A program made the position numbers and the translations under genes. A DNA stretch of 64,000 bases, taken from the NCBI RefSeq assembly GCF_014196425.1, contig NZ_JACIDR010000005.1:155122-219121 (forward strand). Reading direction: 5' to 3'. The first letter of the stretch is position 1, and every line of letters starts with the position of its first letter. The notes under the pieces are model-generated. The model saw nothing but the letters and a program-made list of their open reading frames with translations. It had not been told where the DNA came from and made no database searches. Of the stretch, positions 30,701 through 37,843 are shown one piece after another. Source of the DNA: Hansschlegelia beijingensis. Lineage in GTDB: Bacteria > Pseudomonadota > Alphaproteobacteria > Rhizobiales > Methylopilaceae.

Positions 30701-31214
30701 GCCTGCTCAGCCTCGCGCCCGCGACGTCGTCCGCGCCTTCCGAGAAGGCGCAGTCGAGCGGTCCCTCGGGGCCGCCCGTGAGAGCGATCAGCCCCCCGCA
30801 GAGACCTTCCAGCATCTCGAGCGTGGCGTGCGGGGGCGCGTCCGGGTCGCTCTGGAGAAAGGCGCGACTGCTCAGCGCCATCAGGTTCCGGTAACCCTCG
30901 GCCGACTGCGCGAGCAGCACGATCGAAGGGCGCCGAAGGTCGCGCGCCGGCCGGCCGCCGCGCTGTTCGCGATCGTTGAAGTCGACCGGCAGGGTGAGCC
31001 CGACGATCGGCTGCACGCCGGCGCCGGCGAGTTTCTCGGAGAATTCAAGCGCGCCGAACAGATTGTCGTCCGTCAGCGCGATCGCCGGCATCCGGTCGGA
31101 CTTCGCCGCCGCGGCGAGTTTCGCGATGGTGAGCGCGCCTTCGAGCAGCGAGAAGGACGAGCGCACATTGAGATGCACGAAGCCCGGGTCGCTCGTCAGT
31201 CCTCCCGCCGCCAT
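27765..31214 (-). CDS. dnaE: DNA polymerase III alpha subunit (replicative DnaE1)
   Basis: Catalytic subunit of the chromosomal replicase. 1149 residues: N-terminal PHP domain (FVHLNVRSSFSLLEGALTI), polymerase core with catalytic aspartates in MPDFDIDFCQDRREEV at about residue 415, the tau/beta-binding regions, and an OB domain near residue 990-1060. Length and the complete PHP domain fit DnaE1 rather than the error-prone DnaE2. AAGGAG precedes the ATG. A 36-codon ORF behind SOS-type boxes ends 87 bases upstream on the same strand and could share its message. Confidence 0.97.
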   Translation of the reverse strand: MAAGGLTSDPGFVHLNVRSSFSLLEGALTIAKLAAAAKSDRMPAIALTDDNLFGALEFSEKLAGAGVQPIVGLTLPVDFNDREQRGGRPARDLRRPSIVLLAQSAEGYRNLMALSSRAFLQSDPDAPPHATLEMLEGLCGGLIALTGGPEGPLDCAFSEGADDVAGARLSRLSGFFGDRLYIELQRHGLPGEAAVEPALVGLAYERGLPLVATNGARFVERADHEAHDALICLADGRVLAETDRRQMSPDHYLKTRAEMAALFSDLPEALENTVEIARRSAYRPRTAKPILPRFTVGDATADGADAEAAELRRQAQAGLAARLAAHEPAPGLSVQDYEARLEFELGVIERMKYPGYFLIVSDFIKWAKAQGIPVGPGRGSGAGSLVAYALTITDLDPLRFGLLFERFLNPERVSMPDFDIDFCQDRREEVIRYVQDRYGQDRVAQIITFGTLQARGVMRDVGRVLEMPYGQVDKLCKLVPQNPANPVTLKQAVGDEPKLAEARNTDPTVGRMLDIALKLEGLYRHASTHAAGIVIGDRPLEQLVPLYRDPRSEMPVTQFNMKWVEPAGLVKFDFLGLKTLTTLSTTAKLLRQRGVELDLETIPIDDPATYAMLSRGETVGVFQLESAGMRRALADMKPDRFEDIIALVALYRPGPMANIPTYCARKHGLEKPEYLHPKLEPILSETFGVIIYQEQVMQVAQSLAGYSLGEADLLRRAMGKKIRSEMDAQRERFVSGAVERGIGKADAATIFELLAKFADYGFNKSHAAAYALVAYQTAYLKATYPVEFLAASMTLDMGSTDKLAEFRQEAMRLGIAVRPPCVNRSNVAFDVEDGAILYALAALKGVGPQAVEGIVAQRREGKFRDLRDFARRLDAKALPRRALESLVQAGALDALEPDRARALASVDAVMAIASRTRDDEAIGQFGFFEAAEEPIRPQPHEAWSAGERLKREYEAVGFFLSGHPLDDYQALLEKLRVRRFADFAAAAKAGATAGRLAATVLTRQERKTKTGNRMGVVTLSDPTGHYEAVIFSEGLAKYRDLLEPNTPVIVGVSAAVEGDELRLRLEHVEPLDQAAERLQRSVRIFMRAAEPMEHVSRRLEAGDGEVSVVLLLDEEETEVEIRLPGRYRVSPQIAGALKTVPGVVAVEAA

Positions 31215-31301
31215 GTCCGCTCCTTCGTGATCAGCCCCGACCCTACCCGGCTCCGCGCGGCGGCGCCTGATCTAACGGCGGGTCTCCACAGGAGAGGACC
31301 T

Positions 31302-31412
31302 TCAGGCCGCGCCGAGCGCCACCGCCCAGACCATCACGGCTCCGACGAACAAGGTCACGGAGGCGAGCTCGAGGCAGAAGACAGTCGCTGCGCGGATGCC
31401 GTGGAAGGCCAT
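31302..31412 (-). CDS. 36-residue single-helix membrane microprotein, SOS-box-controlled candidate
   Basis: ATG at 31412 preceded by GGGGAG six bases upstream; reads MAFHGIRAATVFCLELASV and continues to a single hydrophobic helix (about residues 10-34) ending GAA-stop. Nearly every third codon position is G or C, as in neighbouring genes. A perfect GAAC-N7-GAAC box ends one base before the ATG, and a one-mismatch box lies 21 bases further up. No family was recognised. Size, single helix and SOS-type promoter recall SidA, the 29-residue SOS-induced division inhibitor of Caulobacter, but no sequence relation is claimed. It may also be co-transcribed with dnaE, 87 bases downstream. Confidence 0.55.
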   Translation of the reverse strand: MAFHGIRAATVFCLELASVTLFVGAVMVWAVALGAA

Positions 31413-31413
31413 G

Positions 31414-31428
31414 GTTCTCTCCCCGTTC
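31414..31428 (-). promoter_or_regulatory. Perfect SOS-type box at the microprotein start
   Basis: Minus strand GAAC (31428-31425), seven bases, GAAC (31417-31414): the same direct repeat, in the same orientation relative to the gene, as the box upstream of lexA in this window. It overlaps the ribosome site and ends one base before the ATG, so bound LexA would block the start of the transcript. Confidence 0.65.
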
Positions 31429-31434
31429 TTGTCT

Positions 31435-31449
31435 GTACCTTATTTGTTC
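31435..31449 (-). promoter_or_regulatory. Second, one-mismatch SOS-type box
   Basis: Minus strand GAAC (31449-31446), seven bases, GTAC (31438-31435): seven of eight core bases match. Its spacing from the perfect box is 21 bases, two helical turns, so two LexA dimers would bind on the same face. It overlaps the predicted -10 region. Confidence 0.5.
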
Positions 31450-31470
31450 TCCTGCGCACGCCGGAGTCAA
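31442..31470 (-). promoter_or_regulatory. Promoter of the microprotein
   Basis: TTGACT (31470-31465) is a near-consensus -35; 17 bases later ACAAAT (31447-31442) is a weak -10. Transcription would begin near 31435, inside the tandem SOS-type boxes, and give a leader of about 22 bases. Confidence 0.5.
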
Positions 31471-31491
31471 GCGCCCCGGTCCGGGGTTCCG

Positions 31492-33336
31492 TCAGCGCTC
31501 GCCGAACAGTTCGCGTTGCGCCTTCTCCAGCTCCTCGGCGTAGCGCCGGCGCACGAAGGTTTCCGAGAGCACGCCGAGCACCTCGCTGTCGGGGCCGATG
31601 ACGGCGAGCTCGTCGACCTGCGCCGAGTCGAACAGGCGCATCACCGCCCCGATGTCCATCTCCGGCCTGAGCGCGACGTCTTTCGCGCTCGCGAGCTGCG
31701 CCACCGGCTGGGCGGGATCGACGCCCTCCCCGTAGGCCGCGGCCGTGACCAGAACGCCGGCGTATCTGCCCGTCTCGTCCGCCAGCACCACACGGCTCGT
31801 CGATCCGAGCGGGAACCGCCGACGGAACTCGGCGACCGTGGTCGAAGAGGGGGTGGTGTTGGCCTCGCGGCGCATCATGCGGCCAGCGGTGAGCGTCTTC
31901 ACCCAGCCGACGTCGCGTGCGCTCTTCACCGTCTCGCCCCGCAGATGGAGGCGCCAGGTGGAGAACGAGTAGCCGAACGCCTCGCGCACGATGGTGCTCG
32001 CGACGAGCGCGGCGGCCAGCACCGCGCCGGTGAGCGTCAGGTCGCGCGTCGCCTCGAGCACCAGCATCGCCATGGTGATGGGCCCGCCCACCACCGCGAC
32101 GGCGAGCGCCGCCATCCCGACCAGCGCGGCGTCGGTGACGTTGACGATGCCCGGGCCGAGAATCACGGCCGCGCCCTCGGCGAACAGATGTCCCGCGAGC
32201 GTCCCGAGGAACAGCGAGGCGAAGAACAGGCCGCCGCGGAAGCCGAAGCCGAGCGAGACGATCGAGGCCAGGCACTTGGCGACGAACACGACGGCGATGA
32301 AGCCGAGCGCCGCGCCGCCGGCGAGGTCGAGATGCAGCGCGCCGTGCCCGGCCGAGAGCACCTGCGGCGAGATCATCGCGAGCGGGATCAGCAGCAGGCC
32401 GCCTATCGCGGGCCGCGCATAGGCCGGCAGCTTCGCCTTGCGGGCGCCGATCTCCACCAGCGCGACCGAGCGCATCAGGAGGATGCCGATGATGGCGCAG
32501 AGCGCGCCGAGCGGCGCCAGCATCAGGAGATCGGTGGCGCCCAGCGCCCCGCCGGTCGGCGCGCTGACCAGGTACGGCGTCGAGCCGAGCGCCCGCGCGG
32601 TCATGACGCCCGCGAGCGCGGCCGCGGCGATCGGGGCGATGGCCGAAGGCGTGTAGGCGCCGATGACGATTTCGAACGCGTAGAACGCGCCCGTCAGCGG
32701 CGCGCCGAAGGCGGCGGCGATGCCGGCGCCCGCCCCCGCCCCGACCAGCGTCCGCACGTCCGCCCGCCTGATCCGGAAGGCCCGCCCGGCGAGCGAGCCG
32801 CCCGCGCCGCCCATCTGCGCATAGGCGGCCTCGAGGCCGACCGAGGCGCCGAAGCCGTTCGAGATCAGCGTCTGCCCGGAGATGATGAGGCTGTCGATCA
32901 CGGACATCCGCCCGCCGTGAAGCGCGTTGGCTTCGACCGCGTCCACCAGGGCGCGGCGGCGCGCCCGGACCATCAGGGTGAACGCCGCGAGCGCGACGCC
33001 GCCGAGCGGCAGGATGAGGAGCTGGGGCAGGCTGAGCGACGGCAAGGCGCTGAGCCGCGCCTCGGCCGGCAGCCGGAACAGCAGGTGCTGCACCGTCTCG
33101 GCGATGGCGCCCTGCGCCACCGTCAACGCCCCGGCCGCGGAGCCGACCACGATCGCAAGGCCGACGAGCCAGGCTTCGCTCGCCCTGAAGCGGCCGCTGA
33201 TCCAGTCGAGCAGCGCCGCCGCCCGGGGCGCGCGCCGCAGAACCGCTCCCTGCTCGGCCGCCTTCAGCTCCCGGGCCCGCTCCGGCTCCGCCGTCGGAAC
33301 GGGCGAGCCGGTCGGGGTCGGGCCTTCGGGCGCCAA
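31492..33336 (-). CDS. ClC-family chloride channel/antiporter with CBS domains
   Basis: 614 residues. Membrane core (about 55-450) with ClC signatures: GNGFGASVGLEAA-type gate region carrying the conserved glutamate, and GFRGGLFFASLFLG. The C-terminal 150 residues form a pair of CBS domains (AGRMMRREANTTPSS ... and the ALRPEMDIGAVM ... VIGPDSEVLGVLSE repeat). Transports chloride or other anions, often with proton exchange. Starts at TTG 33336, 13 bases after lolD, since no ATG precedes the first helix; the start is uncertain. Confidence 0.87.
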   Translation of the reverse strand: MAPEGPTPTGSPVPTAEPERARELKAAEQGAVLRRAPRAAALLDWISGRFRASEAWLVGLAIVVGSAAGALTVAQGAIAETVQHLLFRLPAEARLSALPSLSLPQLLILPLGGVALAAFTLMVRARRRALVDAVEANALHGGRMSVIDSLIISGQTLISNGFGASVGLEAAYAQMGGAGGSLAGRAFRIRRADVRTLVGAGAGAGIAAAFGAPLTGAFYAFEIVIGAYTPSAIAPIAAAALAGVMTARALGSTPYLVSAPTGGALGATDLLMLAPLGALCAIIGILLMRSVALVEIGARKAKLPAYARPAIGGLLLIPLAMISPQVLSAGHGALHLDLAGGAALGFIAVVFVAKCLASIVSLGFGFRGGLFFASLFLGTLAGHLFAEGAAVILGPGIVNVTDAALVGMAALAVAVVGGPITMAMLVLEATRDLTLTGAVLAAALVASTIVREAFGYSFSTWRLHLRGETVKSARDVGWVKTLTAGRMMRREANTTPSSTTVAEFRRRFPLGSTSRVVLADETGRYAGVLVTAAAYGEGVDPAQPVAQLASAKDVALRPEMDIGAVMRLFDSAQVDELAVIGPDSEVLGVLSETFVRRRYAEELEKAQRELFGER

Positions 33337-33349
33337 GCGGTTTCGCCCG

Positions 33350-34081
33350 TCAGGTTTCGACCAGCACGCCGTCCCGCAGCGTGAGGCGTCTATCCAGCGT
33401 TTCGGCCAGCTCGAGATTGTGCGTGGCGACGATGGCGGCGAGCCCCGAGGCGCGCGCCAGCGCCGTCAGCGTCGCGAAGACATGAGCGGAGGTCACCGGG
33501 TCGAGATTGCCCGTCGGTTCGTCGGCGAGCAGAAGGCGCGGCGCGTTGGCCACCGCGCGCGCGATCGCCACGCGCTGCTGCTCGCCTCCGGACAGTTCGG
33601 CCGGGCGATGATCGAGCCTCTGTCCGAGCCCGAGATAGGAGAGCAGCTCCGCCGCCCGGGTCCGCGCCTCGCCCGCTCCGAGCCCCCGGATCAGCTGGGG
33701 CATGACGACGTTCTCGAGCGCGCTGAACTCCGGCAGCAGGTGGTGGAACTGGTAGACGAAGCCGACCTCGTTGCGCCTGAGCGCCGTGCGGGCGTCGTCG
33801 GACAGGCCGGCCGTCGGCTGGCCGTCGAAGAACACTTCGCCGCCGTCCGGCCGTTCGAGCAGCCCCGCGATATGCAGCAGGGTCGACTTGCCCGCCCCGG
33901 AGGGCGCGACCAGCGCCACGACCTCGCCGGCCGCAAGCTGGGCCGACGCGTCGATCAGCACGTCGACCGCGGCGTCGCCCTGGCGGTAGCGCCGCGCGAC
34001 ATGATCGATCACCAGCAGCGGCCCGGCGGCGGCGGCCGAAGCGCCGTCGAACTCCTCTGAAGCGTCCTGGACCTCGCTCAT
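33350..34081 (-). CDS. lolD: LolD, lipoprotein-releasing ABC ATPase
   Basis: ATPase of the LolCDE complex that extracts lipoproteins from the inner membrane for delivery to the outer membrane. 243 residues: Walker [14 protein letters not shown]-loop region [18 protein letters not shown], signature [14 protein letters not shown], Walker [16 protein letters not shown] overlaps the lolC stop (ATGA), so the pair is coupled. Confidence 0.95.
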   Translation of the reverse strand: MSEVQDASEEFDGASAAAAGPLLVIDHVARRYRQGDAAVDVLIDASAQLAAGEVVALVAPSGAGKSTLLHIAGLLERPDGGEVFFDGQPTAGLSDDARTALRRNEVGFVYQFHHLLPEFSALENVVMPQLIRGLGAGEARTRAAELLSYLGLGQRLDHRPAELSGGEQQRVAIARAVANAPRLLLADEPTGNLDPVTSAHVFATLTALARASGLAAIVATHNLELAETLDRRLTLRDGVLVET

Positions 34082-35370
34082 TCGTAACGCAGAGCCTCGA
34101 CTGGATCGAGTTTGGCGGCCCGCCAGGACGGATAGAGCGTGGCGGCGACGGAGAGGGTGAGCGCCATCAGCACCACCGTCACAGTCTCCTTCATGTCCGG
34201 ATCGGCAGGGAGCCGGCTCAGGAAGTAGACCTCGGGCGAGAACAGCTCCGTTCCGGTGAGCGACGCGAGGAATGCGCGGATCGTCTCGATGTTCCAGCAG
34301 ACCACCATGCCGAGCGCGAAGCCCGCCAGAGTGCCGACGACCCCGATGCTCGCGCCGGTGATCAGGAAGATGCGCATGATCGACCCGCGGGTCGCGCCCA
34401 TGGTGCGCAGGATCGCGATGTCGCGGCCCTTATCCTTCACGAGCATGATCAGGCCGGAGATGATGTTGAGCGCGGCCACCAGCACGATCAGCGTGAGGAT
34501 CAGGAACATCACGTTGCGTTCGACCTCCAGCGCCGAGAAGAACGTTTTGTTCCGGTCGCGCCAGTCCAGCATGTAGAGCGGCCGATCCGCCGCCTCCTGC
34601 AGGTCAGGCTTCACCTTCCCGACGAGGTCCGGGTGATCGAGATAGACCTCGATGCCGGTGACGTCGTCCTCGCGGTTGAAATAGGCCTGCGCCTCCTGCA
34701 GCGGCATGAAGACGAAGGCGCCGTCATATTCCGACATGCCGATCTCGAACACGCCGGCGACCGTGTAGCCTTTGATCCGTGGCGTGACCCCCATCGGGGT
34801 CACGGCCCCGCGTGGGCTCACCAGGGTCAGGGTGTCGCCGGCCCGCAGCCCGAGCTGGTCCGCGAGGCGCTTTCCGATCAGCACCCCGCCGCCGTCGTCG
34901 AAGTTCTCGAGGCTGCCGTCGCGGATCGTGCGCGAGACGAGCTGCAGCTTCCCGAGGTCCTGGGCGCGCAGGCCGCGCACCAGCACGCCGCCGGAGGCCG
35001 AGGGCGAGGAGGCAAGCGCCTGCCCCTCGACGAGCGGGATCACGAACTTGACGCCCGAGACCTTGCTCAGCCGGTCGGCGACCGCTGCGTAGTCGGTCAG
35101 CGGCCCGTCGAGCGGCTGGGCCACCACGTGGCCGTTGATGCCGAGGATCTTGTTCAGAAGCTCGGTTCGGAAGCCGTTCATGACGGCCATCACGATGATC
35201 AGCGTCGCGACCCCGAGCGTGATGCCGAGGAACGAGAAGCCGGCGATGACCGAGATGAAGCCCTCCTTCCGGCGGGCGCGCAGATAGCGGCCCGCGATCA
35301 GCCACTCGAACGGCGCGAAGGGCCGCGTGGAGCCCGCCGGCGAAGCCGAGGATGATCGCAAGCTCGCCAC
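34078..35370 (-). CDS. lolC: LolC/LolE, lipoprotein-releasing permease
   Basis: Membrane partner of LolD. 430 residues with the four-helix type: one helix after [18 protein letters not shown] (about 40-65), a large periplasmic domain (about 70-280) and three helices in the C-terminal half ([20 protein letters not shown] and following), ending in the FtsX-type [19 protein letters not shown] start at 35370, 4 bases after proS. Alphaproteobacteria normally have one such subunit, so it serves as both LolC and LolE. Confidence 0.92.
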   Translation of the reverse strand: MASLRSSSASPAGSTRPFAPFEWLIAGRYLRARRKEGFISVIAGFSFLGITLGVATLIIVMAVMNGFRTELLNKILGINGHVVAQPLDGPLTDYAAVADRLSKVSGVKFVIPLVEGQALASSPSASGGVLVRGLRAQDLGKLQLVSRTIRDGSLENFDDGGGVLIGKRLADQLGLRAGDTLTLVSPRGAVTPMGVTPRIKGYTVAGVFEIGMSEYDGAFVFMPLQEAQAYFNREDDVTGIEVYLDHPDLVGKVKPDLQEAADRPLYMLDWRDRNKTFFSALEVERNVMFLILTLIVLVAALNIISGLIMLVKDKGRDIAILRTMGATRGSIMRIFLITGASIGVVGTLAGFALGMVVCWNIETIRAFLASLTGTELFSPEVYFLSRLPADPDMKETVTVVLMALTLSVAATLYPSWRAAKLDPVEALRYE

Positions 35371-35374
35371 GCCC

Positions 35375-36697
35375 TCAGCCGATGATCGCGGCGAGCGCGG
35401 ATTCGGGGCTGAGCTGCTCGGCCGCTCCGCCAGCGCGGCGCTTCAGCTCGACCGTGCCGGCCGCGAGCCCCTTGGGCCCGACCACCAGGCGCCAGGGCAG
35501 GCCGATCAGCTCCATGGTGGCGAATTTGGAGCCGGCGCGCTCGTCGGTGTCGTCGTAGAGCACGTCGATCCCCTGCCCCGTCAGCTTCGCGTAGAGATCC
35601 TCGCAAGCGGCGTCGACGGCGGCGTCGCCCGGCTTGAGGTTCACCAGCCCCACCCTGAACGGGGCCACCGCATCCGGCCAGATGATTCCGGCGTCGTCAT
35701 GGCCGGCTTCGATGATCGCCGCCGCGAGCCGGCTCGGCCCGATGCCGTACGAGCCCATGTGCACCGGCGTGTCCCTGCCGTCCGGGCCGGTCACGAAGGC
35801 TTTCATGGGGACCGAATACTTGGTGCCGAAATAGAAGATGTGCCCGACCTCGATGCCGCGCGCCGACAGCCGATCGTCAGCGGCCAGGGCCTCGAACGCG
35901 CCCGCGTCGTGCATGTCCTCGGTGGCGGCGTAGAGGCTCGTCCAGCGGTCGACGATCGCCTGCAGGGCGGCCGGGTCGTCGAAGTCGACGCTGGCGGGCG
36001 GCGTGTCGAAGTCGAGGAAGTTCTTGTGGCAGAACACCTCGCTCTCGCCGGTCTTGGCCAGGATGATGAACTCGTGGCTGAGATCGCCGCCGATCGGGCC
36101 CGTGTCAGCCCGCATCGGGATCGCCTTGAGGCCGAGCCGCGCGAAGGTCCTGAGATAGGCGACGAACATCCGGTTGTAGGACGTCCTGGCCCCCTCGGCG
36201 TCGAGATCGAACGAGTAGGCGTCCTTCATCAGGAACTCGCGCGACCGCATCACGCCGAACCGCGGGCGGCGCTCGTCCCGGAACTTCCACTGGATGTGGT
36301 AGAGGTTCTTCGGCAGGTCCTTGTAGGAACGCACGCCCGCCCGGAAGATCTCGGTGATCATTTCCTCGTTGGTCGGGCCATAGAGCATCTCGCGCTCATG
36401 CCGATCCTTGATGCGCAGCATCTCCTCGCCATAGGCGTCGTACCGCCCGCTCTCGCGCCACAGATCGGCGAGCTGCAGCGTCGGCATCAGGAGCTCGACG
36501 GCCCCCGCCCGGTTCTGCTCCTCACGGACGATGTCGGCGATCTTGTTCAGCACGCGCAGGCCGAGCGGCAGCCAGGCATAGATGCCGGCGGCCTCCTGCC
36601 TGATCATCCCGGCCCGCAACATCAGCCGGTGCGAGACGATCTCGGCCTCTTTGGGCGCCTCGCGGAGGATGGGGAGGAAGTAGCGGCTCAGGCGCAT
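35375..36697 (-). CDS. proS: Proline-tRNA ligase (short alphaproteobacterial form)
   Basis: Class II synthetase charging tRNA(Pro). 440 residues from ATG 36697 ([18 protein letters not shown]), with motif 2 [19 protein letters not shown] segment and motif 3 [13 protein letters not shown]. It lacks the roughly 180-residue editing insertion of E. coli ProRS, as usual in Alphaproteobacteria. A 395-base gene-free stretch lies upstream. Confidence 0.96.
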   Translation of the reverse strand: MRLSRYFLPILREAPKEAEIVSHRLMLRAGMIRQEAAGIYAWLPLGLRVLNKIADIVREEQNRAGAVELLMPTLQLADLWRESGRYDAYGEEMLRIKDRHEREMLYGPTNEEMITEIFRAGVRSYKDLPKNLYHIQWKFRDERRPRFGVMRSREFLMKDAYSFDLDAEGARTSYNRMFVAYLRTFARLGLKAIPMRADTGPIGGDLSHEFIILAKTGESEVFCHKNFLDFDTPPASVDFDDPAALQAIVDRWTSLYAATEDMHDAGAFEALAADDRLSARGIEVGHIFYFGTKYSVPMKAFVTGPDGRDTPVHMGSYGIGPSRLAAAIIEAGHDDAGIIWPDAVAPFRVGLVNLKPGDAAVDAACEDLYAKLTGQGIDVLYDDTDERAGSKFATMELIGLPWRLVVGPKGLAAGTVELKRRAGGAAEQLSPESALAAIIG

Positions 36698-36885
36698 GGA
36701 GATCTCAGGCTGAATGCGAATCCGGCCCGCCGCGCGCCGGCGGCCGTGGCCGCGCACGAAAGCGGAAGGGCCCGGGAAACACAAGCGCCGCCTCCCCTGA
36801 AGGCCCCTGGTCGTTCACGCTTCTTTTTTCGGCGCCCTCTGCACAAGGAGGTGACAAACCTTCCGGGCTCGGCTAGCTTTACTTC

Positions 36886-37070
36886 CATAACAAGGGCCAC
36901 CGGCGAAGTTGCCTCGTCGGATCAAAAGGCCCGCGCTTGGGAGGATGTCCGCAGGCCCGCCGCTAAGGCGTACGCCCATCAGACGCCGAAGTCCCGCACC
37001 GCTCGCGGCGTCAGAGCGCGGACCAATGCGAACTGCCACAAAACGCAAGGCCTCGGCCTTGCTTTTTTTT
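36886..37070 (+). ncRNA. Candidate small RNA, about 185 nt
   Basis: Plus-strand GTGACA (36851-36856), 17 bases, TAGCTT (36874-36879), then a region that ends in the terminator GCAAGGCC-TC-GGCCTTGC followed by eight T (37045-37070). No convincing ORF lies between. No match to 6S, tmRNA, SRP or RNase P RNA was seen. The hairpin could instead serve the minus-strand nuo-to-DUF1467 operon, so a transcript here is a guess. Confidence 0.25.
37045..37070 (+). terminator. Intrinsic terminator, stronger on the plus strand
   Basis: Perfect 8-bp stem GCAAGGCC / GGCCTTGC with a 2-base centre (the true loop is larger), followed by eight T on the plus strand. On the minus strand only GTTTTG follows, 23 bases or more after the DUF1467 stop; it probably ends the long minus-strand operon as well. 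Confidence 0.8.
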
Positions 37071-37092
37071 GCCCGTTTTCCGGCGGCCGCGG

Positions 37093-37374
37093 TCAGCGGG
37101 CCTGCTCGAACCGCGGCAGGAACGGGATGTCGTCCAGCCCGAAAAGCTCCTGCGTCAGCAGCAGATAGATCCCCGCGAAGATGATCGTCGCGACGATCGT
37201 GGTGATCACGATGATGCGACCGAGGCGGGCGCTGAACGGCGCGCCCGGCTCCGTCCCGGGCGTGATGTCGCCTGCGTCCGACTGGCTGCGGGCGCCGAAC
37301 GGCAGCACGGCGAACAGCGTCGTCCACCAGACGATGAAATAGACCGCGGCCCAGCTGACAGCCGAGAAGATCAA
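37093..37374 (-). CDS. DUF1467 membrane protein
   Basis: 93-residue inner-membrane protein of the DUF1467 family, unknown function. Two helices: about 8-27 (WAAVYFIVWWTTLFAVLPFG, which contains the family's FGARSQ after it) and 53-75. It begins at a TTG overlapping the mce stop as TTGA. Its place after mce is conserved in Hyphomicrobiales. Last gene of the long nuo-birA-rnj-mce string. Confidence 0.85.
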   Translation of the reverse strand: MIFSAVSWAAVYFIVWWTTLFAVLPFGARSQSDAGDITPGTEPGAPFSARLGRIIVITTIVATIIFAGIYLLLTQELFGLDDIPFLPRFEQAR

Positions 37375-37775
37375 GCCTGTTCGAGCTCCACGAGAGCGCC
37401 CAGCATGTCCTTCGGGTGGAGGAACAGCACGGGCTTGCCGTGCGCGCCGATCTTCGGCTCGCCGTCGCCGAGCACACGCGCGCCCTGCGCCTTCAGCTGG
37501 TCGCGCGCCGCCACGATGTCGTCGACCTCGTAGCAGATGTGGTGGATGCCCCCGGCCGGGGAGCGCTCGAGAAAGGCGGCGATCGGCGACTTTTCGCCAA
37601 GCGGCTCAAGCAGCTCGATCTTGGTGTTCGGAAGCTCGATGAAGACGACGCTGACCCCGTGCTCGGGCTGCTCGGTCGGGGGCGTCACCTTGGCGCCGAG
37701 CGTGTCGCGATAGACCGCGGCGGCGGCCGCGAGGTCCGGCACCGCGATGGCCACGTGGTTGAGGCGCCCGATCAT
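37371..37775 (-). CDS. mce: Methylmalonyl-CoA epimerase
   Basis: Interconverts (R)- and (S)-methylmalonyl-CoA in propionyl-CoA metabolism; also used in the ethylmalonyl-CoA pathway of methylotrophs. 134 residues, vicinal-oxygen-chelate fold, with LNHVAIAVPDL (metal His), GIHHICYEVDDI and the terminal FLHPKDMLGALVELEQ. Full length. Downstream of rnj by 68 bases. Confidence 0.95.
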   Translation of the reverse strand: MIGRLNHVAIAVPDLAAAAAVYRDTLGAKVTPPTEQPEHGVSVVFIELPNTKIELLEPLGEKSPIAAFLERSPAGGIHHICYEVDDIVAARDQLKAQGARVLGDGEPKIGAHGKPVLFLHPKDMLGALVELEQA

Positions 37776-37843
37776 GATGATCTCCGGTCATCCCAGGGGG
37801 GTACGAAGCTGTGCGCGGGCCGGCCGAAGCCGGCCCGAACCGC

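Larger units (their letters stand above)
36698..37092. other. 395-base stretch without a recognised gene
   Basis: Between proS and DUF1467, both on the minus strand. G/C at third positions in all frames is too low for this genome's coding style, and small open frames run without stops through the terminator. It holds a plus-strand promoter-like pair at 36851-36879 and a strong hairpin with eight T at 37045-37070; the proS promoter should also lie here but was not located. Confidence 0.6.

Noticed and set aside
31243..31470. A 75-codon minus-strand ORF overlapping the 36-codon microprotein.
   Set aside because: Arg-rich, different frame, no ribosome site; the shorter frame has better codon usage and start context.
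27933..31601. A 1222-codon plus-strand open frame opposite dnaE.
   Set aside because: Shadow of dnaE: composition follows the complement of dnaE codons and no domain is recognisable.
36688..36900. A 70-codon minus-strand ORF ending over the start of proS.
   Set aside because: Very Arg-rich, no ribosome site, and would place a gene across the likely proS promoter.
36909..37184. A 91-codon plus-strand ORF in the proS-DUF1467 gap.
   Set aside because: It reads straight through the T-run terminator and into the complement of DUF1467; not a credible gene.
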